Of a stretch of DNA of 64,000 nt, positions 21,801-32,807 are shown piece by piece; positions within the stretch are counted from its first letter, which is position 1; each line of letters begins with the position of its first letter. The stretch lies in NCBI GenBank assembly GCA_936440205.1, contig OW387138.1, positions 52,405,526-52,469,525 of the forward strand, written 5' to 3'. This stretch comes from Lepidonotus clava. Its lineage: Eukaryota > Annelida > Polychaeta > Phyllodocida > Polynoidae. The notes beneath the pieces were generated by a model. It searched no databases. It saw only the letters and a program-made list of their open reading frames with translations, and was not told where the DNA came from. The position numbers and the translations under genes were made by a program.

Positions 21801-24800
21801 ATTTTTGACTGAACAGCTGATGGCACACTATCCCTATGTTTGACAAAACTTAGTTCTCTATCAATTTTGATGCCAGGATAAGTGTATACATCTACCTTTT
21901 CCAGGGATTTACCCTTGATAAAAAAGGTTTGATCAGCCTGTTCTTGTTTTGAGATAACATTTGTTCGCATCCACTGAGATTTTTTCACATTCAGGGTCAA
22001 TCTATTAACATCACACCAATGCCCAACATCATCAAGCAAAGATTGTAACATAACCGGGTCTGTATGAAATAGAACTGTGTCATCAGCGTATAGAAGTAAA
22101 TTATTATCAGATAATTCCGAAATGTCATTAATATATATCGAGAAAAGAATAGGGCCCAGTATGCTTCCTTGAGGTACGCCATAATCAACCGGCAGGTAGT
22201 TGGACGCATTATCATTAGTTTTAACACGTTGTTGTCTAAGTTCAAGATAGGTCTTCAACCACTTAATTGTATTATCATGCAACTCCAATTTTCGCATTTT
22301 TCTTAATAAAACGCTATGAGAAACCGTATCGAAGGCCTTCTTTAAGTCTAGGAACACTACATAAGTGTCCATATGATTATTAATGTTCGTATATATTTTA
22401 TGTAATAACTGTGTTATTGCACTAACAGTCGATCTACCTTTCCTAAAGCCATGCTGAGAACCAGACAACTTTTGGTTCTGGTTTAGAAAAGATTGAAGCC
22501 TTGTACAGATAATACGTTCAAGTACCTTCCCAGGCAAGGGCAGCAATGATATTTGGCGCAAGTCAGAAGCAGTTTTTGGATTCAAAACCTTAGGAAGTGG
22601 TACAATAGTACTATATTTCCATTCATCTGGGAATTTACATGTTCTCAATGAAATATTATACATTCTGATAATTCTAGGGAGCTCAGACATGAACACATCT
22701 ATCAATACCCTTGATTTGACATTATCTAACGCAGCAGATTTACTGGTATCTACCTTTTTTAGAATTTGTCTAAGTGTATCAACCGCAACTGGGTCAGAAG
22801 TTATATCTGTTTGAGTGTCTAGTCTGACCGTGTCAGCAGTGTAATCTTCAGTATCTGTATGAGGTGCGTTACCAAACTCAGACGCTAATTTCTCAGCGAT
22901 ATTTGCAAAATAAGAGTTTATAAATGATGATGTTTCATTTAATGGTACTTGAATTCCATCATCAGTTTCAATTTGAAACTGAGAGGTAGTTTGTTTGCCA
23001 TCAGGTAAAAGTATTTTAATATCTTTCCAGAATAATTATGGATTATTCTTATTTTGTTCTAACAAATTAGTAATAACCCTTGATTTTTTATCTCTAATTA
23101 ATCGTTCTAATCTATTTCTTATTTGCCTGGCCTCGCTCCAACTAGTTTGACTTTTACTAATCCTGGCCTTCCTAAAGATCTTATCTCTTTCCCTCATAAG
23201 GGACAGCACCTCATTATCAATCCACTTAGGGTGTTGATCAACAACCACCAATTTACGGATTGGGCATATTTTATTTAAACTTATAATCAAATTTTTGTAG
23301 AAAATTTCCCATAATAAGTTCACATTTTCACATATATCAAATTCAGTCCAATTTTGATTTCGAAAGATGTTTTGGAAAACATCGCAATTATAATGTTTAT
23401 AAGAGCGTCCAATTGTTTCTTTCTTTTTAATTATATTCCTGATTTTCTTCCTTATTAAGTAGATAGGAAGATGGTCGCTTACGTTATAGTTTAAAGTACC
23501 ACTCGATTGTATATGTGAACTATCACTATAAATATGATCAATCAGAGACTCTGAATTGGTTGTAATTCTAGTTGGTTCTTGAACAAGCTGTTTAATTCCT
23601 AACTTCTCTTCCCATTTGCGTATATTTAATCTTGTTTTGGTCTGTTTGTGTAAGTAATTCACATTAAAATCGCCTAAGATATATAATTCCTTCCGTGTTC
23701 TATCCAAATCTCTATTAATAAATGACAGTCTATCAAATAAGTCCTGTGGTTTCCCGTCCGGTGGTCTATAGACAGCCACCACTATGAATGGTCTAATATT
23801 GTTACATTTAATATTAACAGCCAGCATTTCATAATCTTTAGTGACCATATCAAAGTCAAATTCCAATTTGTTGAGAGAGTATTCTTCTTTTACATAAATG
23901 CATATACCACCCCCTTTTTTGTTTAAAGCTATGCTCCTATCTTGTCTAACTAAGTTATACCCTTTAATATGTATAGCATCATTTGAAATACTATCATTTA
24001 ACCAGGTTTCACTTATAATCAAAATGTCAGTTCCCTCAAAATTTGTTCTAACATCGTCTAATTTATTATATAAACTTCGCACGTTCAGATGAACCATCTT
24101 AATACCTTTTGCCTTAAAAAAGTTTTCCAACTCAGTCGGCAACATATGGCTTATCACCTTCGACGTACAGCTGAAATGCGCCATATGACATACACAGGGT
24201 GAAATGACAGTGAATGATGAACATTGATGTGAATAATATGTTATTGGAATACATGGCAGATAATCAGAAATAAGTATGAGCAGCCATGACACACTAATTC
24301 AAAATTTCAGATCATTATTCAAGAACCTGTTATCGATAACCCGGTACATTACATATCCTCATGCTCACCGAACAGATGGTTACGTAATTACCTTTTTGAT
24401 TTCCCTATGTAGATGTTATTGGTTTGATTTGCATTCAAGCGTATATTCCATAACTTGGCCCACTACACCACCTCATGCTCACCGAACAGATGGTTATGTA
24501 GTCACCCCATGGATTTACTAGAATTACTATTAACAACGTTAAGTTCAGGTATATATTTCCCATTTCCTGGCCTACTACATCACCTCATGCTCACCGAACA
24601 GATGGTTACGTAGTTACCTCATTACTTTATTATAGAAAAAATTATAACCGTAGCCTGGTCCACTCACTCAGTTCCATGCTCACCGAACAGGAGAGTGATG
24701 TCACCCCAAAACGGCTTATATAATGTTTATGATCAAGTAACCAACCAAATCGACTTCATGCTCACCGAACAGATAGTCATAGGTAGTTATTTGGTCAATA

Positions 24801-27800
24801 TATATCCATGAGTCATAGTTCATTGCAGTCTATAGCTGGTCCTAAGTCTCTTAGGTTGATAAACACTGTAGACATTTACATAGTTGTTCAACACAGTAGT
24901 CCTTGGTTTTTCTGTCAAAATGACAGCCATCCACCAGATGCTTGTACCTGTGGGCCCAACGCCCACGGCCCTTGCAGCAGTGAATCCGTTTACTGATCCA
25001 TGGGAACACTATCCCTTGATCGTTGACTTCTACTAACTTGGCATTAACCGCGATCACCATTCTGTTTAGTAAGTTCTGTTGTTCTGTACTTGCCGGTGTT
25101 TTGTTGTATTTACTCAAGTTTATTCCCACTGTAGTGGGCACAATTATCTTTACCTTTGGATGATCCTTGTGCATACGGTTCAGACATTTAGTGACTTCTT
25201 TCCCTACTCGCTTGGCAATTCTTTTAACATTTTGTACCCTCAAAACAGCCTTCCTGTTCTGGTCAAGCTTGGTGATATCACAAATGCCTCCCATAACGAT
25301 AAGAACTTTGAACCGATTGTCAAGCATAATCTTGTCAGCTCTCTTAAACAGACTTCGTAGGGACATTCCGGGGTACACACACACTCGGAAGATTTTTGGC
25401 GCCCGCCTTTTCAGCCTGTGCGCAAACCCACGACCCCGCGAGTCTGCTACCAGTAGTACAGACATAGTGCGCCCTATTATATACAGTGAGAGTTATTATA
25501 TATACAGTCAGTATGTGTCAGTGTAGAAGTTGTGTATATATCAACTTAGCTGCCAGTGTGTTCTCCACTCTCTTGGTTCGTGATATTGTCCAAGGGCAGC
25601 GGCTGTTGTTCGTTGGTAGGTCCGATCTCACCGGTGACTTCAGCAGGTGTGTTGCGTGCGTGCAGTGATAATGCGGGTGCGGTTTCAGTAGGCCGGCTAC
25701 CTGCAGCAGGTCTATTTTGGTCCTGTGTCTCCGCTCTCGCTGTCGCTGCCACTTCGAGAGGGGGGGGGGGATCACTTCCTCTTGGTTTTCATTTTCAATA
25801 ATATCCCGAAGAAACACTCTGATGCGCTCAAGTATAGCTCCCGTTTTGTTTTCTCCATTGGAGATCCCGGTTTCAAATTGTTTGCTTTCAATTGAACAGG
25901 CAGATCCCCATTTCTTGTCAGGGGTACATTCCCAGATCCGCCTTGTGCCAGTTGCTAGTAGTTCATCTTTCAAGTGACTGTGAGTCGTATACTTTTTCAG
26001 CATCAACCTGTGTAGGTTACTTTCCTCAAATTCGCTCCATTTTGGGCAGGCAATTGATTTCCCAATTTGTTTGGCCGTGTAGGGATTTCTTGTGTCTAAT
26101 ATTTGTTGCGCTGCTTTCTGGTCTTCCGCAAAGATAGCTTTGCAGTATTGATGGCCCTGCTCTACCGAGCTGTATACAGTACCATCATCATCTTCTATCT
26201 CAGCCTCGCACATGTTTGATAGTTTTGCGAGGTGACCAGCAAACCCTACTAGGGTTTCATTCATTCTGGTACGTGTAGCATCTAGTTGGACTAATTTCGG
26301 CAGTTGTGAGAACTTGTCATGAGGATAGAACCTATTTTCGATCACAACTCCCGTCCCTTTTTGTTTAGCTTTGAGCCCTTTTTTGGTTGCTTCTTTCACC
26401 ACTGCTCTAGACTCGGTTCTCTGTTTTCGAATTACAGGGTTTTGATCCTCATTAATCCATACCGTCCGTAGATTTTCATATGATTTGAGGACTTTTTTCC
26501 GTTGGATTATCCCATCTCTGGTCCGCACGGATTTGAATACTACAAGTATGGGTCTGGCATTTGGTCCGGGTCTGTAGATACGCTGAGTGTACTCAATATC
26601 CCCTGCATTTACTTCTGGCACAATGTGGGTTAGTATATCTACTGTTATGTCTAGGGTATTTTCATTTGTTGTTTCAGTGACCCCTTCCAGTAGGATATTT
26701 CGACGCCGACTTGCATTGTCCATTTGAGCGAGTTGAGTTTCTATGCTGTCTAAACGCCTTGACATATCCCTTTGTTGACTGGCATGTCGTGCTTCTTGTT
26801 TTTTAAGAAATCTATTTTGTGTTTCTAACTCCTCTACCTTCTTCGTGAGATCGCTAATGTTCCCATGTGCAAAATCGACCGACTTCTGTGTGTTTGTATT
26901 TGAGACAGCGATAGTTTTGAACGATTCAGTGTGCTCTGTCAACTTTTTGTTAATACTTTCAAACATGGCAACAAGTATCGGGTGTGGCGGGTCTTGATCA
27001 GTGTTCAGATTGATATCTAGTTCTTCTAGTAAAGGCACATACGCAGGTGTTGATCTCCTATCAGTGGTTATATTAGGGTTAATGCGTACACCTTCATCCC
27101 CAAATAACATAGGTTTTGACTTATCTTCTTCCATCGTTCTGATATGTGGTGGTATGTATTGGCCAGGTCTACCAGCGCTGGTGTGTGCGCCTGCACCTTG
27201 AGTGTTATGGTCCGCCATTACAGCTTCGTCCTTTGTTGTTACCAGCTATCCCGTTTTTGCTTGTCAGCTCGTAAATCCTCCAGGTAATGTGCTAAAGTAT
27301 TCACTATTGTAATCACCGGCTCTTCATGAGTACTCCTATATGTCTTGATCTATCGATCAGCTAGTTTACTTTTCCATATGATCACTTTTTGTGCCACGGC
27401 AACTCACACCCGACCACTCAGTCCGCCATGTTGCCTTCTATTTAACGTTTAATGCTGGTTTAACTCAAAAATGAAACTATATTAATTACATTTTCAGTTT
27501 GATTATTAGAATTCTCTTTATTGAATTGACTTTGTGTAGTGGCGTGTATTATTGGCATCTTGTGGATAAATATGCTATTCCATGGTTATTTATCAAAAAT
27601 TATATTTATAACGCACCCATTATAAAAACTGCAGGTATAATAATTTGGATTTATTTCTGCACTTTAGATTTTGGCTGTGCTCTGTTCATATAAGCTTCAA
27701 TCAGTAGTTAAACCACTGATCATCCCTTTTGCAGACATTATTTTTCCTCACTTATTCCTGATGATTTCCACATCTAGTTATTGTTTAATATCTATAAGAC

Positions 27801-30800
27801 TATTATCTGACCTAATCATGTAAACCTGTTGATAATACGAGAAATGCACATTAAGGGAGTGGACTTTTAGCTTCCACTTATTTAAGTCCTATGTATACGC
27901 CATTACTTTTTAGTATAACTTCCCAGGTATAAGTGATATTGACGTATTTAGATCTATAAATCAAATTAAGTCCACCTTAGTATATCAAATGTAATAAGAG
28001 CCAACTTCCTGAACTCACCATAACCGACCTAATAATATATATCTCTTTCAATATGTTAACACTTACCTACGCGTCCTGTAAAAGATAAGTCTACTGCAAA
28101 ATGATCGAAAATATATCATCATTAATTAAGTTCAAATCCTAGTATTGGAAATGTATTTTATATATTCACAATAACAGAAACTGTTCTAGGGGTGGTGATG
28201 ATACGAGCCTGCCACATGGGTCAACATTAAGGGTTTTAACTTGGTTGGCGGTCGGGCAGGTGTATGTCATCTTATATCTGCCGGATCCTAAAATTAACCT
28301 GAGCATTTTTAATGGACTATTATTATATGGCAGAAATGTTTTTTTTGCCCTTTGGGCAGGCGTGTGTCAAAATGTACCTGCTCCACTTCAAGTTTTACCT
28401 GCCCAGGGCTGGCGGGCAATGCTTAATGTTTAGCTCTGCTGCTGTTAATACACACCACTACTCTGGTCGGGTTTATTTGGGGCTTCTTTGAACAGAGAAT
28501 GAGAAAATGTTTGAAATTCTGTTAGAGAATTCTGTTAGATGGGAATTTTTATTGACCATATAGGAGTAAAAATACTGCTAAATTTTCAAACACGAACACA
28601 ATGTTGAATCCCCCATTTTCCGGGAGATTTATGTCCTCTCCAGGACGTCTGTGAGAGGGATTAAAATCTGGTACTGTTCTGGAAAATCTCAAACAGTTGG
28701 CAGCCCTGGTGTAGATGGGAAGGGGGGGGGGGTTGAATTTAAGAAAACCGCGCTGTTGAATTTAAGAAAACCTGATGTCGACCTGTTTAATTTAAGAAAT
28801 CCTGATGTCCCTTGCCTTTTAATAAGGCTACAAAAAGGCCAGGTCGCCCTGTCAATTTTAGAGGTCCAGACTCTAGTCTACACCATTGATCTGATACATT
28901 TTATGAAATTATCATTTGCACAGTATGACTATCTGAATGCAAACCTCCTGTCGCACAATTTGAGACCTCTGTCGCACTTTTGTGCGACAATGCGACAGGT
29001 TGCCCACCCCTGAATGTATGTGTGTATGTGTGTATGTATGTATGTATGTATGTATGTATGTATGTATGTATGTATGATACATGATAACTTGTGGATGAAA
29101 AGAATCATTAAGGAAGTTTTATATCCCTCTTTAGAGACCAGGCGTTGCTCTGTCATGCTGACGGGGTTAGGAGGGGTAGGGGGCCGGGAAGAGGTCAGGG
29201 GGACGGCCCTGGTCTCCCCGTGCGTTGCCCTGTCATGCTGACGGGGTTAGGAGGGGTAGGGGGCCGGGAAGAGGTCAGGGGGACGGCCCTGGTCTCCCCG
29301 TGCGTTGCCCTGTCATGCTGACGGGGATAGGAGGGGTAGGGGGCCGGGAAGAGGACAGGGGGACGGCCCTGGTCTCCCCGTGCGTTCCTCTGTGATCACT
29401 GAAAACATAGAGTCGTCATTGATTCACATTTTATGTCACATTTACATTTTACGGTCTAACAGGGTGGTTCGCCGCAGATTGCTCTCAGCGTTGACTTTGT
29501 AGACACCTGTCAATCAAGCCTATACATAACTTATTACAAAGCCTCTGCCTACGAGGGGTTTACCGGCTTGCAGATGTGCACGCACTCTACCACTTCTATG
29601 CTCGCTGTACTCTCACAGACTATTTTCTTGGCACGGCAGGGTGTTTTTTGTTAGGTCAACGATTTCAGTTTGTATAATTCATCACGTTTAGGCTAGACAC
29701 GTCCAAAATTTGAATGTATTCTGACTGTACAAAAAAAAGGAAATATTTGACATTGTCTATGTCATCATTCTATGCTCCTGCATAGAGATTTTACTGATGA
29801 AGGCAGTAACACGCGTACACAGACACTAACTAGTTGATTCGCCATTATATTAACGTCTGATAAATAAATCAAGTCAACAACATTCCTGAGTTGGGTTTGG
29901 TGTAGCTTCAACACTTTTAGATTTTATATATGGCTTCTGTCAGTGATCTGTTCAAAATATTTTTTTCAATTCAAATATTTTTTTTGTATGATTCATGTTG
30001 ATAAAAGAATGATTTTTTCACTAATAGATCGTTTAGGATCTTCATTACATGTTTCTTGTTACTGAATAATGTCTCTCATAAATAAAGCTTTGAAAAATCT
30101 AATTCCCAATTATATTTTGTGATATAAAGGGATATGAGATTTACCTGTTGATATCTTTTTTCCATACCCCTAACCTATTATTTCCTGGGGTAAGATGATG
30201 CAAAATAGTGTTTAGGCCTTCTCCCGCGCATGTCAGGCTAATATCATCATCGTCTTCAATTAAAATATTGTATGTTCTGTTTGATAGTTTAGGCAATTAT
30301 TTATAAGAAAGACTAGAAACCAACGAAATATGCCTCATATAGTCCTATAACTAAAAAAAGAAACTCAGTACTCATTTTGTAAAACCTAATGCATGACATT
30401 TGATTATATCAAATATATATACATGAAAAATCCCCTTTTTACCCTGTTTTTATTTTAACACAATGTTGAGAATAACCTATTTGTCCTAAAAAATAGTTCA
30501 GAATTTTAAAAAAAACGACATACAATACAAGGGCTAAAAGAAAGGACTATCCTGTGAAATACGGGACATTTGGCAGCCCTGGAAGTCAGGCCTATATAGA
30601 TTTTGAAACGTTTTCTCCTGACGACCTTTTCAGCCCAAAGTTGTCACTCAGTTTTGACAACTTTTGGGTCATCATTTTGACAACTTTGAACAGAAATTCT
30701 ATCATGACAACCTTGTGACAACTTTCCAGGATTGTCATAGGGTCGTCACTCAACATAGCTGAACTGAAATGAGACCTATGACGACCCAAAAACATCATTT

Positions 30801-32682
30801 TGGGCTGTATGACGACCCTTTGACAACCTTTTTGGGGTCCTCTGACGACTTTGTGTTTTCAGTGATGCTGACGGGGTTAGGGGGAGTAGGGGGCCGGGAA
30901 GAGGTCAGGGGGATAGCCCTGCAGGTCTCCCCGTGGGTTGCTCTGCAGTCTAGGCCTTTACCAATACCTCTGGTCAGACATAGAAAGGGCTGGGAAATAA
31001 CTAAAATGAGCCAACCAAACATAGTGCTTATTATAGATGTCCCCAGCTGGGCGGGGGTGGGTGGGTGGGGAGGCTGTTATGTAACCTTATGTAATGGGCC
31101 ATACCATTGACACTGCAAGAGTGTGAATGTGCATCAAAACAATTAACCCCCATATAGTGTACACATCCCTTACACTCCTTGACACGGTTTAGAGCAAATT
31201 GATTCAAACAGGGCCAAGTCTACTTAGTGTATGAGTTCAAAAATTTCCCGTGTAGTTAACAAAGAAACTTGCTACCTATGGGACTTACCTAACACCTCTT
31301 GTCTGGGGGTATCTGGCCCCAGGCACACGTTGTCAACAATAGGCTTGATGATTGCAACGTTCTCTGGGTGTTTGATCGCCGCCCTGAATGTTGGAATATA
31401 TTTATATTGTTCAATTCATCGGCATCATGTCAAGTGCTCTATGACTCTATTAACATGAGAACGGCAAAGCTTATATTCAGCTGCAGCTTCTGGGGTTCAG
31501 GAACACATTACCCATTGCTTACTTAAAAACAATATTATTGTCTGTACTATTCATGTTGTTATGACGTAATCAACTTACCCACGGTTCAGGTTGAAGCCCC
31601 AATCCGGCTCCCCTCTCCTGGCCTTGTAGGCAGAACGAATGAGTGCCTACAAACAATATAACAAGCCAAGAATTAATAGTGGACTTCTAACTAAATTTCA
31701 GTGTACGAAATCATTACGGATTTTCGTTGTTTTCCGGGATGTTCCCTGGCGCGGTAAAAGAGAACATCAGGGCTATACTAGGAATGAGATGATTTCTAAA
31801 CAAACCGAGAACTATATTAAACGGTAACGTTTTAAAGGTGACATTATTAGTTAATTATAAGCTGTAAAAATAAACTTTAGAACTTACACATGTATCCTTG
31901 CAGGGGTGCAGTTTGGGCCGTTTGGCAGCTGGCTTCGCTTGGTTCATGAGCAGCTCCACCTGGGCCTTTGCCACAGCCGCTTCAGCCTCTGCCCTTCGGC
32001 ACTTGTTCTCCAGCTGCTCCATCCTGGCCAGCAAATTGGCCATGGACGGTTCAGCTGCAGACGTGGAGGGGCCGGACGGGGACGACTTTTCGGATGTGGA
32101 GGGCCCAGGCGTGAACGACCTTTTGGACGTCGTCGACGTGAACGACGCTTGAGATGTCAAGGGCCCAGCCGTGAACGACCTTTGGGACGTCGTCGACGTG
32201 AACGACGCTTGAGATGTCAAGGGTCCGGGCGTGGACGACGTTTTGGACGTGGAGGTGGGGAACCATGGATAGGTTTGAGACGTGGAGGGCGTCGTCCCCC
32301 AGGGCATGGATCCGGAGGGCGTGGAGGGCGTGGAGGGCCTGGAGGGCCTGGACGAGGATGCGGATGCAGTACCGCCTTGGGAACCACCAAGGCTAAGGTC
32401 CACGTCATTGAGGGTGGATCCTTCGTCCGCGAACAGGGAGTCATGATGAGACAGATCCTGAGACACATCCTGAGACACATCCTGAGACAGATTCTTAGAC
32501 AGATCAATAGTCGCCTCCGTCTGATCCTCAGACAAATCCATCATCAGGGTACCTATGCCTGCTGATGAATCATGATCTGTTATTTCCGCGCAACCCGGTT
32601 TTGGGCTGCTGGTCATCATCCTGCACGAGCTCGTAGACGGGTTTGACAGGACAGAGTCACGATAGTCAGTTGATCCGTTCAT
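18822..32682 (-). CDS. Intact five-exon gene, 488-aa coiled-coil protein of unknown family
   Basis: Exons 32682-31888, 31646-31579, 31383-31289, 20177-20068 and 19220-18822. All have GT/AG ends and the phases agree at every junction, giving 489 codons with no stop before the last. The N terminus is Ser/Thr/Pro-rich with acidic SQDVSQD repeats and a duplicated TSQASFTSTTS unit. A coiled coil follows (MANLLARMEQLENKCRRAEA, about residues 215-245), then a basic nuclear-signal-like KPAAKRPKLHP. The C-terminal half (exons 2-5: LIRSAYKARRGEPDWGFN, AANTYFKTLQSRASNVRNG, TWDETWKTSVRRLLTLDYTSD) looks like a conserved globular domain that I cannot name. The start is supported by GCCACCATG and a TATA box. 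Intron 3 is 11.1 kb and packed with nested transposons, yet the frame is intact, which suggests the gene is functional. Confidence 0.8.
21278..24292 (-). pseudogene. LINE-B ORF2: APE-type endonuclease and reverse transcriptase (one stop)
   Basis: About 1005 codons in a single frame broken only by TAA at 23038-23036 (NNP-stop-LFWK; a Lys codon is expected). Endonuclease motifs: VHLNVRSLYNKLD, IISETWL, YRPPDGKP, LGDFNVNY, SDHLPIY. RT motifs: LRQISLLPLPGKVLE, GSQHGFRKGRST, FLDLKKAFDTVSH, GVPQGSILGPILF and catalytic YADDTVLF. The real start may be a later Met, for example the one before VHLNVRS. It performs target-primed reverse transcription. A single lesion in 3 kb indicates very recent insertion. 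Confidence 0.9.
24360..24790 (-). repeat. Five repeats in the LINE-B spacer between esterase ORF and ORF2
   Basis: A core CATGCTCACCGAACAGATGG (plus strand) starts at 24360, 24474, 24586, 24675 and 24757, spaced 114, 112, 89 and 82 bp. The first three units are the most alike. On the element's sense strand the core reads CCATCTGTTCGGTGAGCATG. They sit directly upstream of ORF2, so they may serve its expression. Confidence 0.8.
24851..25465 (-). CDS. LINE-B SGNH/GDSL esterase-like ORF, intact
   Basis: 204 aa, uninterrupted. Block I VADSRGR at residues 6-12 (Ser9), YPGMSLRSL with the block II Gly, VMGGICDIT as block III, and VDGCH near the C terminus supplying Asp and His. The full triad is therefore present. 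The ORF starts 53 bp after the ORF1 frame ends. It is homologous to the LINE-A ORF at 4126-4755. Known family role: lipid or acyl-ester hydrolysis; esterase domains occur within ORF1 of CR1/L2 LINEs, where a membrane or lipid role has been proposed. Its being a separate ORF here is unusual. Confidence 0.85.
   Translation of the reverse strand: MSVLLVADSRGRGFAHRLKRRAPKIFRVCVYPGMSLRSLFKRADKIMLDNRFKVLIVMGGICDITKLDQNRKAVLRVQNVKRIAKRVGKEVTKCLNRMHKDHPKVKIIVPTTVGINLSKYNKTPASTEQQNLLNRMVIAVNAKLVEVNDQGIVFPWISKRIHCCKGRGRWAHRYKHLVDGCHFDRKTKDYCVEQLCKCLQCLST
25518..27218 (-). CDS. LINE-B ORF1: coiled coil + RRM-like domain + NADAR domain
   Basis: 566 codons from ATG 27218. A coiled coil occupies about residues 110-165. 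An RRM-like segment follows (RRNILLEGVTET ... RPILVVFKSVRTRDGI ... VWINEDQNPV, about 175-290). The NADAR domain lies at about 320-470: LAKLSNMCEAEI, G-x-VYSSVEQGHQYCKA (Glu353), ARNPYTAKQIGKSI-type segment, ELLATGTRRIWEC and PDKKWGSA, with the canonical D-x-x-WG. This domain is better preserved at the active site than in LINE-A. The frame after the G-run at 25760-25770 looks shifted; the other frame, ending at 25546, gives a more natural Thr/Pro-rich tail. Sequence divergence from LINE-A ORF1 is high while domain order is identical. Confidence 0.85.
   Translation of the reverse strand: MADHNTQGAGAHTSAGRPGQYIPPHIRTMEEDKSKPMLFGDEGVRINPNITTDRRSTPAYVPLLEELDINLNTDQDPPHPILVAMFESINKKLTEHTESFKTIAVSNTNTQKSVDFAHGNISDLTKKVEELETQNRFLKKQEARHASQQRDMSRRLDSIETQLAQMDNASRRRNILLEGVTETTNENTLDITVDILTHIVPEVNAGDIEYTQRIYRPGPNARPILVVFKSVRTRDGIIQRKKVLKSYENLRTVWINEDQNPVIRKQRTESRAVVKEATKKGLKAKQKGTGVVIENRFYPHDKFSQLPKLVQLDATRTRMNETLVGFAGHLAKLSNMCEAEIEDDDGTVYSSVEQGHQYCKAIFAEDQKAAQQILDTRNPYTAKQIGKSIACPKWSEFEESNLHRLMLKKYTTHSHLKDELLATGTRRIWECTPDKKWGSACSIESKQFETGISNGENKTGAILERIRVFLRDIIENENQEEVIPPPLSKWQRQRERRHRTKIDLLQVAGLLKPHPHYHCTHATHLLKSPVRSDLPTNNSRCPWTISRTKRVENTLAAKLIYTQLLH
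27437..28990. other. Remainder of the hAT element with a small inverted-repeat insertion
   Basis: No gene seen. At 28223-28430, AACATTAAG and a GGGCAGGT motif occur in inverted orientation at both ends, suggesting a 208-bp MITE with imperfect ends. Confidence 0.4.
29013..29076. repeat. TATG microsatellite
   Basis: (TGTA/TGTG)n becoming pure (TATG)n, immediately outside the right end of the hAT element. Confidence 0.85.
29142..29396. repeat. 80-bp minisatellite, three full units plus a fourth that is interrupted
   Basis: Units start at 29142, 29222 and 29302 (GCGTTGCYCTGTCATGCTGA...), nearly identical and GC-rich. A fourth begins at 29382, is cut by the insertion at 29397-30864 and resumes at 30865-30950. 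Confidence 0.9.
29397..30864. mobile_element. CACTG-ended non-autonomous DNA transposon (CACTA-like), 1468 bp
   Basis: Ends CACTGAAAACATAGAGTCGT (left) and its near-inverse on the right (CACTGAAAACACAAAGTCGT) form a TIR of about 22 bp with three differences. AT flanks both sides. Removing the element and one AT restores the minisatellite unit, which fixes the boundaries. Multiple TGACAAC/TGACGAC motifs lie just inside the right end, typical of subterminal transposase sites. No transposase ORF. Confidence 0.8.
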
Positions 32683-32727
32683 GGTGGCAGCAAGTTTTCA
32701 AGTGATCTATAGCCATATGCCACGCCG

Positions 32728-32735
32728 TATTTATA
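32728..32735 (-). promoter_or_regulatory. TATA box of the five-exon gene
   Basis: TATAAATA on the minus strand lies 46 bp before the ATG at 32682, which sits in the Kozak context CTGCCACCATGAAC. The 5' UTR would be very short. Confidence 0.65.
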
Positions 32736-32807
32736 CATCCCCGGCTGGCCCCCCTGTGGACACATGATCTGGCGAAAGCGATCTTTTATCGATGAGGCAA
32801 GACTTTG

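Larger units (their letters stand above)
21049..27436 (-). mobile_element. LINE-B: full-length three-ORF CR1/L2-like LINE, a different family from LINE-A
   Basis: About 6.4 kb, minus strand. The 5' UTR starts near ACATGGCGGACTGAGTGG, then ORF1 (27218 to about 25546), the SGNH ORF (25465-24851), a spacer with five repeats (24360-24790), ORF2 (24292-21278), and a tail with AATAAA and twenty A (21068-21049). Only two lesions were seen: a probable frame change in an 11-G run at 25760-25770 in the ORF1 tail, and TAA at 23038-23036 in ORF2. Inserted in the hAT element of intron 3. No clear target-site duplication was found. Confidence 0.85.
20854..29012. mobile_element. hAT-like element in intron 3, split by LINE-B
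   Basis: Terminal inverted repeats CAGGGGTGGGCA are perfect at both ends, followed by subterminal GTCGCAC motifs on each side. The flanking 8-mers TATGTATT and AATGTATG agree at six of eight positions, as expected for an old hAT target duplication. Without LINE-B the element would be about 1.8 kb. No transposase was found, so it is non-autonomous or decayed. Confidence 0.7.

Noticed and set aside
24360-24790. Regular spaced repeats resembling a CRISPR array
   Set aside because: Spacing is uneven (82-114 bp), the setting is inside a eukaryotic LINE, and the first units are similar along their whole length.
31906-32565. 219-codon plus-strand Arg/Gly-rich ORF
   Set aside because: It mirrors the low-complexity exon 1 of the five-exon gene, which has splice sites, TATA box and Kozak start on the minus strand.
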